Source: Acetobacter oeni
Lineage (GTDB): Bacteria; Pseudomonadota; Alphaproteobacteria; Acetobacterales; Acetobacteraceae
Assembly (NCBI RefSeq): GCF_011516825.1
Contig: NZ_WOTA01000002.1
Location: 124,001-188,000, forward strand
Reading direction: 5' to 3'
Length of the DNA: 64,000 bases
A model generated the notes under the pieces. That model was given only the letters and a program-made list of their open reading frames with translations, did no database searches and was not told the origin of the DNA. Position numbers and translations under genes: made by a program. Each line of letters begins with the position of its first letter. The stretch's first letter is position 1. Shown here piece after piece: positions 1 to 8,841 of the stretch.

Positions 1-694
1 CCCAGAATTCGCGTTCCTTCACGTCAGATCCCGAGAATTTCCACCTCTTGTCCCGATCGTCCAGCCGTGCAAGCAGCCGCGTGCGCTGCTCATCCTGCGA
101 GATATGAAGGAAAAACTTGAGGATCAGCGTCCCCTGCCGTGACAGGTAGTGCTCGAAATGCCGGATATCCTCAAACCGCCCCTTCCAGAAAGCAGGCGTC
201 CCGATCTCTCCCGGCAGATGCTCCCGCTCAAGCAGCTCCGGATGCACGCGCGTGACCAGCACATCCTCATACTGGCTGCGGTTGAAAATAACGATGCGCC
301 CGGCCGAGGGCGCCGAAATATGAATGCGCCACAGAAAGCCGTGCAGAAGCTCCTGCGGACCCGGCTGCTTGAACGAGGTGACACTCACCCCCTGAGGATT
401 CACCCCGGACATGACATGCTTGATCGTCCCGTCCTTACCGGCGGCATCCATGCCCTGCAAAACAATGAGCATCGACGTCGTGCCGTTGGCGTAAAGAAGA
501 TCCTGCAACTCGGCCAGACGCTTTTTGGCAATCTTCAGCAGTGCCTTGCCCTGAGCCTTGTCGAGCGGAAGCCCCGCCGTATCACCGGGATCATAATCAG
601 CCAGATGGAACGGCTTGCTGTCATCAACGCGATACCGCTCAAGAAGAGCCGACCGGATGCCTGAGGGTTTCGCAGCATTCTTTGAATCTGCCAT
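1..694 (-). CDS. ppk2: Polyphosphate kinase 2 (PPK2) family protein, C-terminus cut by window edge
   Basis: PPK2 enzymes transfer phosphate between polyphosphate and nucleotides in the cytoplasm. Reading leftward from the ATG at 692-694 gives 231 residues with no stop before the window edge. A P-loop GMDAAGKDG lies at about residues 81-89, followed by FNRSQYEDV at about 138-146 and RWKFSGSD near the edge, all typical of the family. Family members usually run about 270-300 residues, so roughly 40-70 are missing. It lies head to tail with the SDR gene at 730-1485, with a 35-base gap. The substrate (ADP, AMP or GDP) cannot be decided from these residues. The family call is firm. Confidence 0.93.
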   Translation of the reverse strand, partial: MADSKNAAKPSGIRSALLERYRVDDSKPFHLADYDPGDTAGLPLDKAQGKALLKIAKKRLAELQDLLYANGTTSMLIVLQGMDAAGKDGTIKHVMSGVNPQGVSVTSFKQPGPQELLHGFLWRIHISAPSAGRIVIFNRSQYEDVLVTRVHPELLEREHLPGEIGTPAFWKGRFEDIRHFEHYLSRQGTLILKFFLHISQDEQRTRLLARLDDRDKRWKFSGSDVKEREFW

Positions 695-729
695 CGTGTA
701 ATCCTGTCTCCTGCAATTCCGGGTCCGCT

Positions 730-1485
730 TCAGCCAACACCGCGCTTCACGGCAAGACCGGCGGAAGCCTGACAAACCGGCATCATCTCAATGCGATTGA
801 TATTAACATGCACCGGCAGCTTCAGAACCCAGGCGACCGTCTCCGCAATGTCCTCGGGAAGCAGCGGCTTCGTATCCTTGTAAACATCAGCCGCCTTCGT
901 ATCGTCACGCAGACGAACATTGCTGAACTCGCTGCCACCGCACAGACCCGGCTCAATATTGGTCGCACGGATGCGCGTCCCCAGAAGATCGGAACGCAGA
1001 TTCCGCATGAACTGCGATACAAACGCCTTCGTCGCGCCATACACATTCGCGCCCGGATAAGGATACGTCCCCGCCGTGCTGCCCAGCGAAACGATATGGC
1101 CGCGATTGCGCTCCGTCATTCCCGGCAGAAGCGCCCGCGTGATCTCCACAAATCCCGACACATTGGTGCGGATCATCTGCTCCCAGTCGTCAATCGCCGC
1201 CTTCTGCGCCGGATCGAGACCCAGCGCGAGACCGGCATTGTTCACCAGAACATCCACGCTCTGCCAGCCCTCCGGCAGACTGCCAGGCAGCGCGCGCAGG
1301 GCCGCCGTGTCATCCATATCGAGCCTGAACGGCAGAAAAGCCTTGCCAAGCGTGTCTTTCAGCCCGTCCAGCCGCTCCTGCCGCCGACCCGTGCCAATCA
1401 CCCGAAAACCCTCTCTGACGAGCCGTTCGGCAATCGCCCTGCCGAAACCGGCCGTGGCGCCGGTGACCAGAACTGTCTCGGTCAT
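730..1485 (-). CDS. Short-chain dehydrogenase/reductase (YdfG/serine dehydrogenase-like)
   Basis: This is a cytoplasmic NAD(P)-dependent oxidoreductase of the classical SDR fold, 251 residues. Visible motifs are TGATAGFG at residues 8-15 (dinucleotide binding), VNNAG near residue 87, and the YxxxK pair in NVYGATKAF. The overall pattern resembles YdfG, the NADP-dependent 3-hydroxy acid/serine dehydrogenase, but the true substrate cannot be read from the sequence. I chose the ATG at 1483-1485 because an AGGGAG ribosome binding site lies just upstream. An in-frame extension to 1548 would add residues that do not resemble the family. It is divergent from yqgE. Confidence 0.88.
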   Translation of the reverse strand: MTETVLVTGATAGFGRAIAERLVREGFRVIGTGRRQERLDGLKDTLGKAFLPFRLDMDDTAALRALPGSLPEGWQSVDVLVNNAGLALGLDPAQKAAIDDWEQMIRTNVSGFVEITRALLPGMTERNRGHIVSLGSTAGTYPYPGANVYGATKAFVSQFMRNLRSDLLGTRIRATNIEPGLCGGSEFSNVRLRDDTKAADVYKDTKPLLPEDIAETVAWVLKLPVHVNINRIEMMPVCQASAGLAVKRGVG

Positions 1486-1577
1486 CGTCTTTTCTCCCTG
1501 CTGCTGGTTGCTGCCCCCATTACCCCGCGCCATCTGCCGTGTTGTCAAACCTCGCGGAGCACACCATATCTCAAAGC

Positions 1578-2180
1578 ATGAGCCTTTCTTCCCCTGATAC
1601 CCTCGCTGCCGACGGAACTGAGGATTCGTTCACCGGCCAGCTTCTGATCGCCATGCCCACCCTGACCGGTACCGGCTTCGCGCAGTCCGTCATCTATATG
1701 TGCGCCCATTCCGCCGACAGCGGCGCCATGGGAATCGTTGTCAACCGGCGCCTGCCGCAGCCCGCTTTCGATGATCTGCTCCTGCAGCTCGATATCGCCC
1801 CCGCCCCCCCGCGTCGCCGCATCGGCCTCTGCGCCGGCGGCCCCGTCGAATCAGCACGCGGCTTCGTGCTTCATTCAGCCGACTGGAACGGCGAAGGCAG
1901 CCTCACCGTCGATAACAGCACCTGCCTGACCGCCAGTCTCGAAATCCTCAAGGATATCGCCTCAGGCTCCGGCCCCCGCGACGCCCTCCTCGCCCTCGGC
2001 CACGCAAGCTGGGCCGCCGGCCAGCTCGAAGAAGAAATCGTCCGGGACTCCGCCTGGCTCGTCGCACCCGCCACCCGCGACATCATCTTCGGCGCCGACC
2101 ACTCCGGCAAATGGCGTAAAGCCCTCGCCGGCATCAATATCGACCCCCTGCGCCTCGCCTCCTTCGTCGGCAACGCCTGA
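1578..2180 (+). CDS. yqgE: YqgE/AlgH family protein (UPF0301)
   Basis: A 200-residue protein of the YqgE/AlgH family, conserved in proteobacteria; the molecular role is poorly defined. The family hallmarks are present: GQLLIAMPTLTGTGFAQSVI near the N-terminus, GAMGIVVNR, a GGPV segment, and LGHASWAAGQLEEEI towards the C-terminus. The start is placed at the ATG at 1578, giving an N-terminus of usual length; an in-frame upstream start at 1539 would add 13 residues and overlap the promoter region of the divergent SDR gene. It ends just before the IS5 remnant. Confidence 0.9.
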   Translation: MSLSSPDTLAADGTEDSFTGQLLIAMPTLTGTGFAQSVIYMCAHSADSGAMGIVVNRRLPQPAFDDLLLQLDIAPAPPRRRIGLCAGGPVESARGFVLHSADWNGEGSLTVDNSTCLTASLEILKDIASGSGPRDALLALGHASWAAGQLEEEIVRDSAWLVAPATRDIIFGADHSGKWRKALAGINIDPLRLASFVGNA

Positions 2181-2209
2181 AAAGGCCGCGCAATGGCTCC
2201 GCCAGGCCC

Positions 2210-2995
2210 AGGCGCTGTTAATTTATTGAACTGAGCGGGATGTTGTGATTCACAGGCTTGCCGATGAAAGGCAGCGTGTGAGTGACGTATTTTTGCGGTC
2301 CGAGCATCGGATGGAACGGATTAAGCCGTATTTTCCACTCCCGCCCGGCGTTCCACGTGTAGAGGACCGTCGTGTTCTGAGCGGAATTATTTACGTGATC
2401 CGTAACGGCCTTCAGTGGAAAGGTGCACCGAAAGGGTATGGTCCGCACAAGACTTTATACAATCGTTTTATTCGCTGGAGCCGCCTGGGAGTCTATGAAC
2501 TGATTTTCAGTGTTCTGAGTGAGAAAGCTGGCAAGTCGAAGCGCCTGATGATCGACGCGGCCCACCCTAAAGCACACAGGACAGCAACTTTCCTGCTTAA
2601 AAAGGGGCTTTTCCCCGCCATATCGGACGCACAAAAGGCGGTCTGAACTCAAAACTACACGCTGTCTGCGACGGTCAGAGCTGGCCTGTCGGCCTTTATC
2701 TGACCGCAGGTCAGGTCAGTGATTTCAAAGGAGCCGATGTTCTGCTGGCGGATCTGCCGGAAGGAGCGGAAGAAGTGACCGACGACCGGGGCTACGACAG
2801 CAACAGGCTCAGACACTCCCTCGCCAGAGCAGGATATAACCGCCTGTATTCCGCCGAAGAAAAACAGAAAAGAAAAGCCCGTTTACAGCCGGCACCTTTA
2901 TAAAAAGCGACATCTCATCGAAAACATGTCCGCAATCCACACCGCCGCAGGCTTTATCTCCTATTCCTCAAGGAATGAGTCCTGAGCTTAAACAC
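2210..2995 (+). mobile_element. Degenerate IS5-family (IS427-type) insertion sequence remnant
   Basis: An IS5-type transposase open reading frame and its flanks occupy this stretch between yqgE and dnaB. Boundaries are approximate: I could not establish convincing terminal inverted repeats or a target duplication. The transposase is broken in at least two places and has lost an internal segment, so the element should be immobile unless complemented in trans. IS5-group elements are common in acetic acid bacteria. Confidence 0.75.
2245..2985 (+). pseudogene. IS5-family transposase, frameshifted and internally deleted
   Basis: Frame 1 (2245-2646, 133 aa) begins MIHRLADE and contains the N-terminal part with GIIYVIRNGLQWK and LMIDAAHPKAHRTA. 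The homologous reading then continues in the -1 frame from about 2620 (RHIGRTKGGLNSKLHAV, TDDRGYDSN) to a stop near 2900. A third frame supplies RHLIENM directly followed by SAIHTAAGF. In intact IS427-type transposases the GRLKDWRRI..RYDRCAHTF block lies between these two pieces, so it has been deleted. The first shift sits on T-TTC-CCC, which could be a -1 slippery site because many IS5 elements use orfA/orfB frameshifting, but the second shift and the deletion mark a dead copy. Confidence 0.8.
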
Positions 2996-3046
2996 AGGCT
3001 GGTCGTGAAGACAGGCTCCCGGGTTTCCTTTCAGGTTGCCTGACCG

Positions 3047-4585
3047 TCAGCGGTGGTAATCCTCGTGGGTGGTGTCGAGGTCGGCGAAGCGGGTGAATTC
3101 GCCTTCGAAAAAGAGCTGGATCGCGCCGGTCGGGCCGTGACGCTGTTTTTCGAGGATCAGTTCGGCCTTGTTGTGGACGAGTTCCATTTTGCGGTGCCAG
3201 TCCTCCAGTGCAATCCGGTATTTATCCGAGGATTCGAAGGCGGTTTCTTTGGGTTCGCGCTGCTGGAGATAGTATTCGTCGCGATAGACGAACATGACGG
3301 CGTCGGCGTCCTGCTCAATGGAGCCGGATTCGCGCAGATCGGAGAGCATCGGGCGTTTGTCTTCCCGGCTTTCGACCTGTCGGGAGAGCTGCGAGAGGGC
3401 GATGACGGGGACCTCCAGTTCCTTGGCGATGGCTTTGAGGCCCTGGGTGATCATTGAGATTTCGAGCACGCGGCTGTCGGGGCGGGTACCGACGGCGGGG
3501 CGCATGAGCTGGAGATAATCGACCACGACGAGGCTGAGGCCTTTGGTGCGTTTGAGGCGTCGGCAGCGGGTGCGCATCGCGGAGAGGGAGATGGCGGGGG
3601 TGTCGTCGATCACCATGGGCAGGCGGGCGAGTTCGCGGCTGACGCGAACGAAGCGGTCGAACTCTTTCTGGCCGATATCGCCGCGCCGGATGCGCTCGCC
3701 GGAGACTTCAGCCTGTTCGGAGAGAATACGGGTGGCAAGCTGCTCGGCAGACATTTCCAGCGAGAAGATGGCGACGGTGCCATCGGGCTGGACGCCTTCG
3801 CCCTCTTCCTCGGCCTTGCGCATCAGGGCGCGGGCCGCGGAGAAGGCGATTTTGGTGGCGAGCGCGGTTTTTCCCATGGCGGGACGACCGGCGAGGATGA
3901 GCAGATCGGAGGGATGGAGGCCGCCGGTTTTCTTGTCGAAATCGCGCAGGCCGGAGGTGAGGCCGGAGACGTCGCCTTCGTTGCGGAAGGCTTTTTCGGC
4001 GACGTCGAGGGCGTTGGCGAGCGCGCGGTCGAAGCCGGTGAAGCCGCCGTCCTGGCCCTTATCCGTGGCGAGGCGGAAGAGCTGTTCCTCGCCGGCGGCG
4101 ATCTGGTCCTGGCCGTCCAGGTCCACGCCGCCGAAGGCGTTGTTGACCATGGTTTCGCCGATATCGATGAGCTGGCGGCGGAGCCAGGCGTCGTGGATGG
4201 CGCGGCCGTAATCGCCGGCGTTGATGATGCCGACGGTGGAGGTCAGCAGGCGGGCGAGGTAGGGGATGCCGCCAACTTCGTCGAGGATGCCGGAGTGTTC
4301 GAGCGTGGCGCGGAGGGTGACGGGATCGGCGAGCTGGCCGCCTTCGATCCGTTTGGCGATGGTGTCGTAGATGGCGCCGTTGATACGGTTGGCAAAATGG
4401 GCGCCGGTCAGAAAGTCCGAGACCCGGTCATAGGCGCGGTTATTGGTGAGCAGGGCGCCGAGCAGGGCCTGTTCCGCGTCCACGTTGGCCGGGGGCGCGC
4501 GGAGGGAGACGCCCAGAATGGTTTCACCGTTCGGGGAGGAGGTCGGGGTGCCGGGGGGCGTTGTGGGGGAATCGATCATGTTCAC
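3047..4585 (-). CDS. dnaB: Replicative DNA helicase DnaB
   Basis: This is the hexameric 5'-3' helicase of the replication fork, loaded at oriC and interacting with primase. The 512-residue protein has an N-terminal DnaB domain (PPANVDAEQALLGALL) and a C-terminal RecA-like motor with Walker A GRPAMGKTAL, the DYLQLM segment and the SQLSRQVE motif. The first start is a GTG at 4583-4585, with an ATG two codons later at 4577-4579; either gives a normal protein. A Pro/Thr-rich N-terminal tail of about 25 residues precedes the conserved domain. The strongly GC-skewed reverse strand produces long shadow frames here that are not genes. Confidence 0.97.
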   Translation of the reverse strand: MNMIDSPTTPPGTPTSSPNGETILGVSLRAPPANVDAEQALLGALLTNNRAYDRVSDFLTGAHFANRINGAIYDTIAKRIEGGQLADPVTLRATLEHSGILDEVGGIPYLARLLTSTVGIINAGDYGRAIHDAWLRRQLIDIGETMVNNAFGGVDLDGQDQIAAGEEQLFRLATDKGQDGGFTGFDRALANALDVAEKAFRNEGDVSGLTSGLRDFDKKTGGLHPSDLLILAGRPAMGKTALATKIAFSAARALMRKAEEEGEGVQPDGTVAIFSLEMSAEQLATRILSEQAEVSGERIRRGDIGQKEFDRFVRVSRELARLPMVIDDTPAISLSAMRTRCRRLKRTKGLSLVVVDYLQLMRPAVGTRPDSRVLEISMITQGLKAIAKELEVPVIALSQLSRQVESREDKRPMLSDLRESGSIEQDADAVMFVYRDEYYLQQREPKETAFESSDKYRIALEDWHRKMELVHNKAELILEKQRHGPTGAIQLFFEGEFTRFADLDTTHEDYHR

Positions 4586-5041
4586 ATGGCGAGTGTATCA
4601 CCTGGCGTGGTGCGGGGGGAGGCCGGTTGTCCGGATGGTGGGATCAGATCCGGACTCCGTAGTTGTGCACGGGGGCTTCAGGTTCCGTGCGGGGATGAAA
4701 TATGGCTTCCTTCGATCGCTCAGTGATACGCGCATTTTCAGGCTGACCGGTCATTTTCTGCCGGCTGAAGCTGAGTGATCGGAGGGGCGTTCTTCAGACA
4801 ACGCGATTCTGGCTGTGTTGTTGTTTTTCTCAGGGCTCTGCCCTGAAACCCGCCAAAGGCCGGAGGCCTTTGGAAGCCGGTTTGTTTATTAGCAGTTCAG
4901 GCGGGCAAAGCCTTCGACTTTGATCTGTTCCGGGGCAATGTGCGGAAAATTCCGGAACGTGTTTGTGGCGGCGGCGTTCTTCCAGGCATAAGCGACAGGA
5001 ATGTTCGTGTTGCTGTCATGCGGCGGGCGGGCTGCGTTGTC
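4586..5041. other. Intergenic gap between dnaB and a membrane-protein gene
   Basis: I see no convincing gene in this 456-base stretch. It carries one copy of the dispersed palindromic repeat (about 4831-4885). Confidence 0.5.
4831..4885. repeat. Dispersed palindromic repeat, copy 1
   Basis: Two adjacent inverted repeats: CAGGGCTCTGCCCTG, then AAAGGCCGGAGGCCTTT, followed by the tail GGAAGCCGGTTTG. The same two-stem design recurs at 5601, 6630, 10701, 11684, 21495, 40240 and 56204. It could act as a transcription terminator or mRNA 3' stabiliser like REP/BIME elements of other bacteria; that role is inference. Confidence 0.8.
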
Positions 5042-5563
5042 ATGAAGGTCCGGATGGAAGAAACTGCCTCGTCGTCGCATCCCCGTGAATTGAGCGCCTG
5101 CGGCACGCCGACCGATCATGAACTTCTGGCTTTTTATCGTTCGGAAATTCGTTTCGAGAGCGAGGTTGTGAATGGTCGTTTGCAGGCGCTTCTGGGGTCT
5201 CAGGCCTTTCTGGTGATTGCGTATGCGACGGCCATGACCGGATCGACCCGGCGCTGGGGGGACAGCATGGTGCTTCTGATCCCGCCTTTGTGTTCCCTTC
5301 TGGGGTTCGTGCTCGCTCTTATGGCGTTGCCTGGCATTCGCGCGGCCTACGCGGCCATTGCGAAATGGGAAGGTAAGCAGCGGGTGCTTCATCAGCGCAG
5401 TCCCTGTCTGGCTGAATTGACTCTGGGGGCTGGCGAGGATGAGACACGCGATATGATGCGGCGCGGGCAGAAGGGCGCTCTGTTTGCGCATCAGGCGCCA
5501 TTTGTTTTCCTGGTGGCCTGGGCGATATTCGGTTTCATTCCGTTTTATCTGTATTTGAAATAG
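5042..5563 (+). CDS. Hypothetical membrane protein with two to three TM segments
   Basis: About 173 residues; I do not recognise a named family. After a polar N-terminal region (LLAFYRSEIRFESEVVNGRL) come two hydrophobic stretches in the middle (around LLGSQAFLVIAYATAM and VLLIPPLCSLLGFVLALMAL), a charged loop, and a C-terminal hydrophobic end (FVFLVAWAIFGFIPFYLYLK), suggesting two to three membrane segments. The start is uncertain: ATG at 5042 is used, but the ATG at 5054 has a GAAGG just upstream. It stands alone on the plus strand between minus-strand genes and is flanked on both sides by the palindromic repeat. Confidence 0.7.
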   Translation: MKVRMEETASSSHPRELSACGTPTDHELLAFYRSEIRFESEVVNGRLQALLGSQAFLVIAYATAMTGSTRRWGDSMVLLIPPLCSLLGFVLALMALPGIRAAYAAIAKWEGKQRVLHQRSPCLAELTLGAGEDETRDMMRRGQKGALFAHQAPFVFLVAWAIFGFIPFYLYLK

Positions 5564-5600
5564 AGCCCTGCGCTGTTCGCCTTAAGTGTTGTTGTGTTTC

Positions 5601-5712
5601 TCAGGGCTCTGCCCTGAAACCCGCCAGAGGTCGCAGACCTTTGGAAACCTTTTTATCAGCAAATCGGGGTGCAGGGGCCTGGGGCCTCTGCCGGGGTCCG
5701 GGCAGCGCCCGC
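5601..5712. repeat. Dispersed palindromic repeat, copy 2 (compound)
   Basis: TCAGGGCTCTGCCCTGA followed by AGGTCGCAGACCTTTGGAAACC (5601-5652), then a second block with GGGGCCTGGGGCCTCTGCC and GGGCAGCGCCC to about 5712. It lies between two convergent genes. Confidence 0.75.
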
Positions 5713-5736
5713 GATGGACCCGCTGCTGGCCGGGGC

Positions 5737-6537
5737 TCAGGAAGCCCAGTTCTTTTCGAAATCGGCGTAGAGGGTCATGCCGCCATCGATAAAGAGGGTC
5801 TGTCCGGTGATGTAGGAGGCCTGATCCGAGGCGAGGAAGAGGGTGGGTTCGGCGATTTCGTCGGGCTGTCCGGGGCGGCGCATGGGGATATGTTCCGACA
5901 CCGCCTTGTATTTTTCGGGATCATGAATCCATGAATCGTTGATGGGGGTGACAATGGCGCCGGGGGCGACGGCATTTACGCGGATGCCGCGCGAGGCATA
6001 TTCGAGGGCCCAGGTGCGGACCATGTTGCCGATGGCGCCCTTGCTGGCGGAGTAGCCGAGGAAGGCGGGTTTCGGGATGATCTGGTGGACGGAGCTGTCG
6101 ACGACGATATTGCCTTTTGTGCCGTTTCTGACCCAGTGTTTCAGAACTTCGCGGACGCAGAGCATGACGCCGGTAACGTTGACGCTCAGGACTTTTTCAA
6201 AATCGGCGAGGGAGATGGCCTCCGAGGGGGATTTGATCTGGATGCCGGCGTTGCAGACGAGGATGTCGAGGCCGCCGAGGTCTTGGAAGGCTTTGTCGAT
6301 GGCTTCGGTGACGGCTGTTTCGTCGGAGACGTCGCCGGCGCAGGCGATATGCGGACCTGCGGCGACTTTGGCGAGTCTGGGCAGAAGGGCGTCGAGTTTT
6401 TCTTTTTTGCGGCCGTTGATGGCGACACGGGCGCCTTCGCGGGCGAAGGCAAGGGAGATGGCTTCTCCGATGCCCTGGCTGCCGCCGCTGACGAAGACGC
6501 GTTTGCCGGCGAAGCGCTGGCTGGGGGTGCTGGTCAT
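5737..6537 (-). CDS. SDR oxidoreductase, glucose 1-dehydrogenase-like
   Basis: This 266-residue cytoplasmic NAD(P)-dependent dehydrogenase has the classical SDR motifs: SGGSQGIG at residues 17-24, VCNAG around residue 97, YSASKGAIG as the YxxxK active site, and GQTLFIDGGMTL near the C-terminus. The last element, with a short aromatic C-terminal tail, is typical of the glucose 1-dehydrogenase subgroup, which would fit a sugar-oxidising bacterium. Substrate remains unproven, and a 3-oxoacyl reductase-like role is possible. The start at 6535-6537 is supported by AGGGA upstream; an in-frame extension to 6654 runs into the palindromic repeat. Confidence 0.87.
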   Translation of the reverse strand: MTSTPSQRFAGKRVFVSGGSQGIGEAISLAFAREGARVAINGRKKEKLDALLPRLAKVAAGPHIACAGDVSDETAVTEAIDKAFQDLGGLDILVCNAGIQIKSPSEAISLADFEKVLSVNVTGVMLCVREVLKHWVRNGTKGNIVVDSSVHQIIPKPAFLGYSASKGAIGNMVRTWALEYASRGIRVNAVAPGAIVTPINDSWIHDPEKYKAVSEHIPMRRPGQPDEIAEPTLFLASDQASYITGQTLFIDGGMTLYADFEKNWAS

Positions 6538-6629
6538 GGGGTGTCCCTGATGATGTGGCCGGCGCGTGTTGCCGGGACTGTCAGGGAGAGAATGCGTGAG
6601 AGGGGGGTGGGGTTCCGGGGTAAGGGTTT

Positions 6630-6745
6630 TCCGGGCGCTGCCCGGACCCACCAAAGGCCAGGGACCTTTGGAAACCGGTTTGTTTAAACAGCATGGTTTG
6701 CAAAGGTCTCTGACCTTTGCCGGGGTTCAGGGGCAGAGCCCCCGA
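6630..6745. repeat. Dispersed palindromic repeat, copy 3 (double)
   Basis: Two repeats head to head: CCGGGCGCTGCCCGG with AAAGGCCAGGGACCTTTGG, then CAAAGGTCTCTGACCTTTG with GGGGCAGAGCCCC. It lies between glyS (3' side) and the upstream region of the SDR gene. Confidence 0.75.
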
Positions 6746-6750
6746 GGCTT

Positions 6751-8838
6751 CTATCCGTCGATCTGACTGAAATCAGCGATCAGGCGCGTCATCCGCACCA
6801 GTTCGGACAGCAGTTTCAGGCGGTTGCCGCGGATATGCGGATCGTCGGCATTGACGATGACGCTTTCGAAGAACGTGTCGAGGGCGGGGCGGAGGCTGGC
6901 GGCGTCCCGCATGGCGTCTGTGAATCGTTCTTCGGCGATGGCGTCCTCGACCAGCGGGATAACGGTTTTCAGAGCGGCGGCCAGCGCGATTTCCTCGGGC
7001 TGGGTGTAGAGCGCCGGGTCGGGCGTGCCTTCGTGCGGGCCGTCCTTTTTGTCCTCGATGCGAAGGATGTTGGTCGCCCGTTTCGTGGCGGCGAGAAGGT
7101 TTTTGCCGTCTTCCGTCGCGAGCATGTCGGCCAGGGCATCCGTGCGGGCGAGGAGGCGGGTGATGTCGGTGTCGTAATTACCGGCGGAGATGGCAGCGAG
7201 GATGTCGTGCCGCTTGCCTTCGCTGCGGAGCTGGACGCGGAGGCGCTCGGCGATGAAACCGGGCAGCAGGTCGAGGTCCGGGGCGTTTTGCAGGGCCGGG
7301 GGCAGGGCTTCGGAGGCTTTGACGAACAGGGCGACGAGATCGAGTCTGAGCGCACTGGTGCGGATCAGGCTGATGATGCCGAGGGCCGCGCGGCGGAGGC
7401 CGTAGGGGTCGCCGGAGCCGGTGGGTTTGGCGCCTGCCGCGAAGAAGCCGGCGAGCATGTCGAAGCGGTCGGCCAGGGCAACGGCGACGGAGACCGGGGC
7501 GGTCGGGGTTTCGTCGGACGGGCCGCGTGGCTGGTAGTGCCCGGCGATGGCGGCGCAGACGTCATCGGGCTCGTGGTCGTGGCGGGCGTAGTAGCCGCCC
7601 ATGATGCCCTGGAGTTCGGGGAATTCCCCGACCATGCCGGTGGAGAGATCGGCTTTGGCGAGCAGGGCGGCGCGGGCGGCGTGCTGCGGGCTGGCGCCAA
7701 CCATGGGGGCGATGAGTTCAGCGAGGCGGACGAGGCGCTTTACACGGTCGCCCTGGCTGCCAAGATCGGCATGGAAGGTGACTTTGTCGAGACCTGCGAC
7801 CCGGGATTCGAGCGTCTGCTTGCGGTCGAGATCCCAGAAATGGCGGGCGTCGGCGAAGCGGGCACGGAGCACGCGCTCGTTGCCGGCGACGACCTGCACG
7901 CCGTTATCCGTCGGTTCGATATTGGCGATGAAGGCGAAGCGCGGGGCAGGGCTGCCGTCTGTGTGGCGCAGGGCGAAGTAGCGCTGATTGACACGCATGG
8001 AGACCTGCATGACTTCGGCGGGCAGTTCCATGAACGTGTCGTCGATGCGCCCGAGGAAGGGGACGGGCCATTCGACGAGACCGGCGACTTCCTCGACCAG
8101 GCCGGGATCGGTGACGAGGGCGAGGCCTTCCTCGGTGGCGAGCTGGCTGATGCCTCTGAGGATGGTTTCGCGACGCTCGGCGGCGTCGGTGAGAACGCGG
8201 CGGGCGCGGAGGCCGGTCTGCCAGTCCGCGACGGTGCGGGCGGCGAAGGGTTCGGCCTTCGCGCTGCCCGTCGGGTAGAAGCGGTGGCCTTCGGTGAGGT
8301 CGCCGCTGGTCAGGTGGTGGCCGTTATCGGGTGTGCCGCCTTCGTCCGTGGCGAGGGAGAAGGGGACCACGGTGCCGCCGAGTGTGCAGAGGATGCGGCG
8401 CAGGGGGCGGACCCAGGTGAAGTGGCTGCCGGTGCCCCAGCGCATGGATTTCGGCCAGGAGAACTGTCGGAGCAGGGCGGGAAGACGTTCGGCGATATAC
8501 GCTTCCGCGCTGATGGCGGGGGTGTTGCGGGTGAGAACCCAGAAGCCGTTTTCGAGCCTGGCGTCTTCCTTGCCGGCGCCGTGCTTGCGGAGGAAGCCTT
8601 CGAGCGCTTTTTCGGGGGCGGTCTCGCGGGGGCCACGTTCGGAGATGGTCTCGGCGGGGACTTCGGCATCGAGTTCGCAACTCAGGGCGATGCGGCGCGG
8701 GCCGGTGTAGCTTTTCGGGTTACGCGGGCTGAGCGCGGTGAAGGCTTTGCCGATCTGGCGGACGAGTTCGTCACCGGCCGGCTGCTGCATGCGGGCGGGG
8801 ATTTCTTCGGAGAAGAGTTCGAGGAGAAGTTCGGCCAT
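6751..8838 (-). CDS. glyS: Glycine--tRNA ligase beta subunit
   Basis: This is the beta chain of the bacterial alpha2beta2 glycyl-tRNA synthetase, which charges tRNA-Gly. The 695-residue protein begins MAELLLELFSEEIPARM, the standard beta-subunit N-terminus, contains DLSTGMVGEFPELQGIMGGY (HD-like segment), and ends with an anticodon-binding DALR-type region (VMVNADDPHIRGNRL-like). Length is normal for the family. It lies directly downstream of glyQ with three bases between stop and start, so the two should be translated from one mRNA. The antisense strand has very long open frames that are GC-skew artefacts. Confidence 0.97.
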   Translation of the reverse strand: MAELLLELFSEEIPARMQQPAGDELVRQIGKAFTALSPRNPKSYTGPRRIALSCELDAEVPAETISERGPRETAPEKALEGFLRKHGAGKEDARLENGFWVLTRNTPAISAEAYIAERLPALLRQFSWPKSMRWGTGSHFTWVRPLRRILCTLGGTVVPFSLATDEGGTPDNGHHLTSGDLTEGHRFYPTGSAKAEPFAARTVADWQTGLRARRVLTDAAERRETILRGISQLATEEGLALVTDPGLVEEVAGLVEWPVPFLGRIDDTFMELPAEVMQVSMRVNQRYFALRHTDGSPAPRFAFIANIEPTDNGVQVVAGNERVLRARFADARHFWDLDRKQTLESRVAGLDKVTFHADLGSQGDRVKRLVRLAELIAPMVGASPQHAARAALLAKADLSTGMVGEFPELQGIMGGYYARHDHEPDDVCAAIAGHYQPRGPSDETPTAPVSVAVALADRFDMLAGFFAAGAKPTGSGDPYGLRRAALGIISLIRTSALRLDLVALFVKASEALPPALQNAPDLDLLPGFIAERLRVQLRSEGKRHDILAAISAGNYDTDITRLLARTDALADMLATEDGKNLLAATKRATNILRIEDKKDGPHEGTPDPALYTQPEEIALAAALKTVIPLVEDAIAEERFTDAMRDAASLRPALDTFFESVIVNADDPHIRGNRLKLLSELVRMTRLIADFSQIDG

Positions 8839-8841
8839 GGT

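Noticed and set aside
3914..4726. A 270-codon open frame antisense to dnaB
   Set aside because: Gly/Ala/Val/Glu-rich shadow of the helicase gene without any domain.
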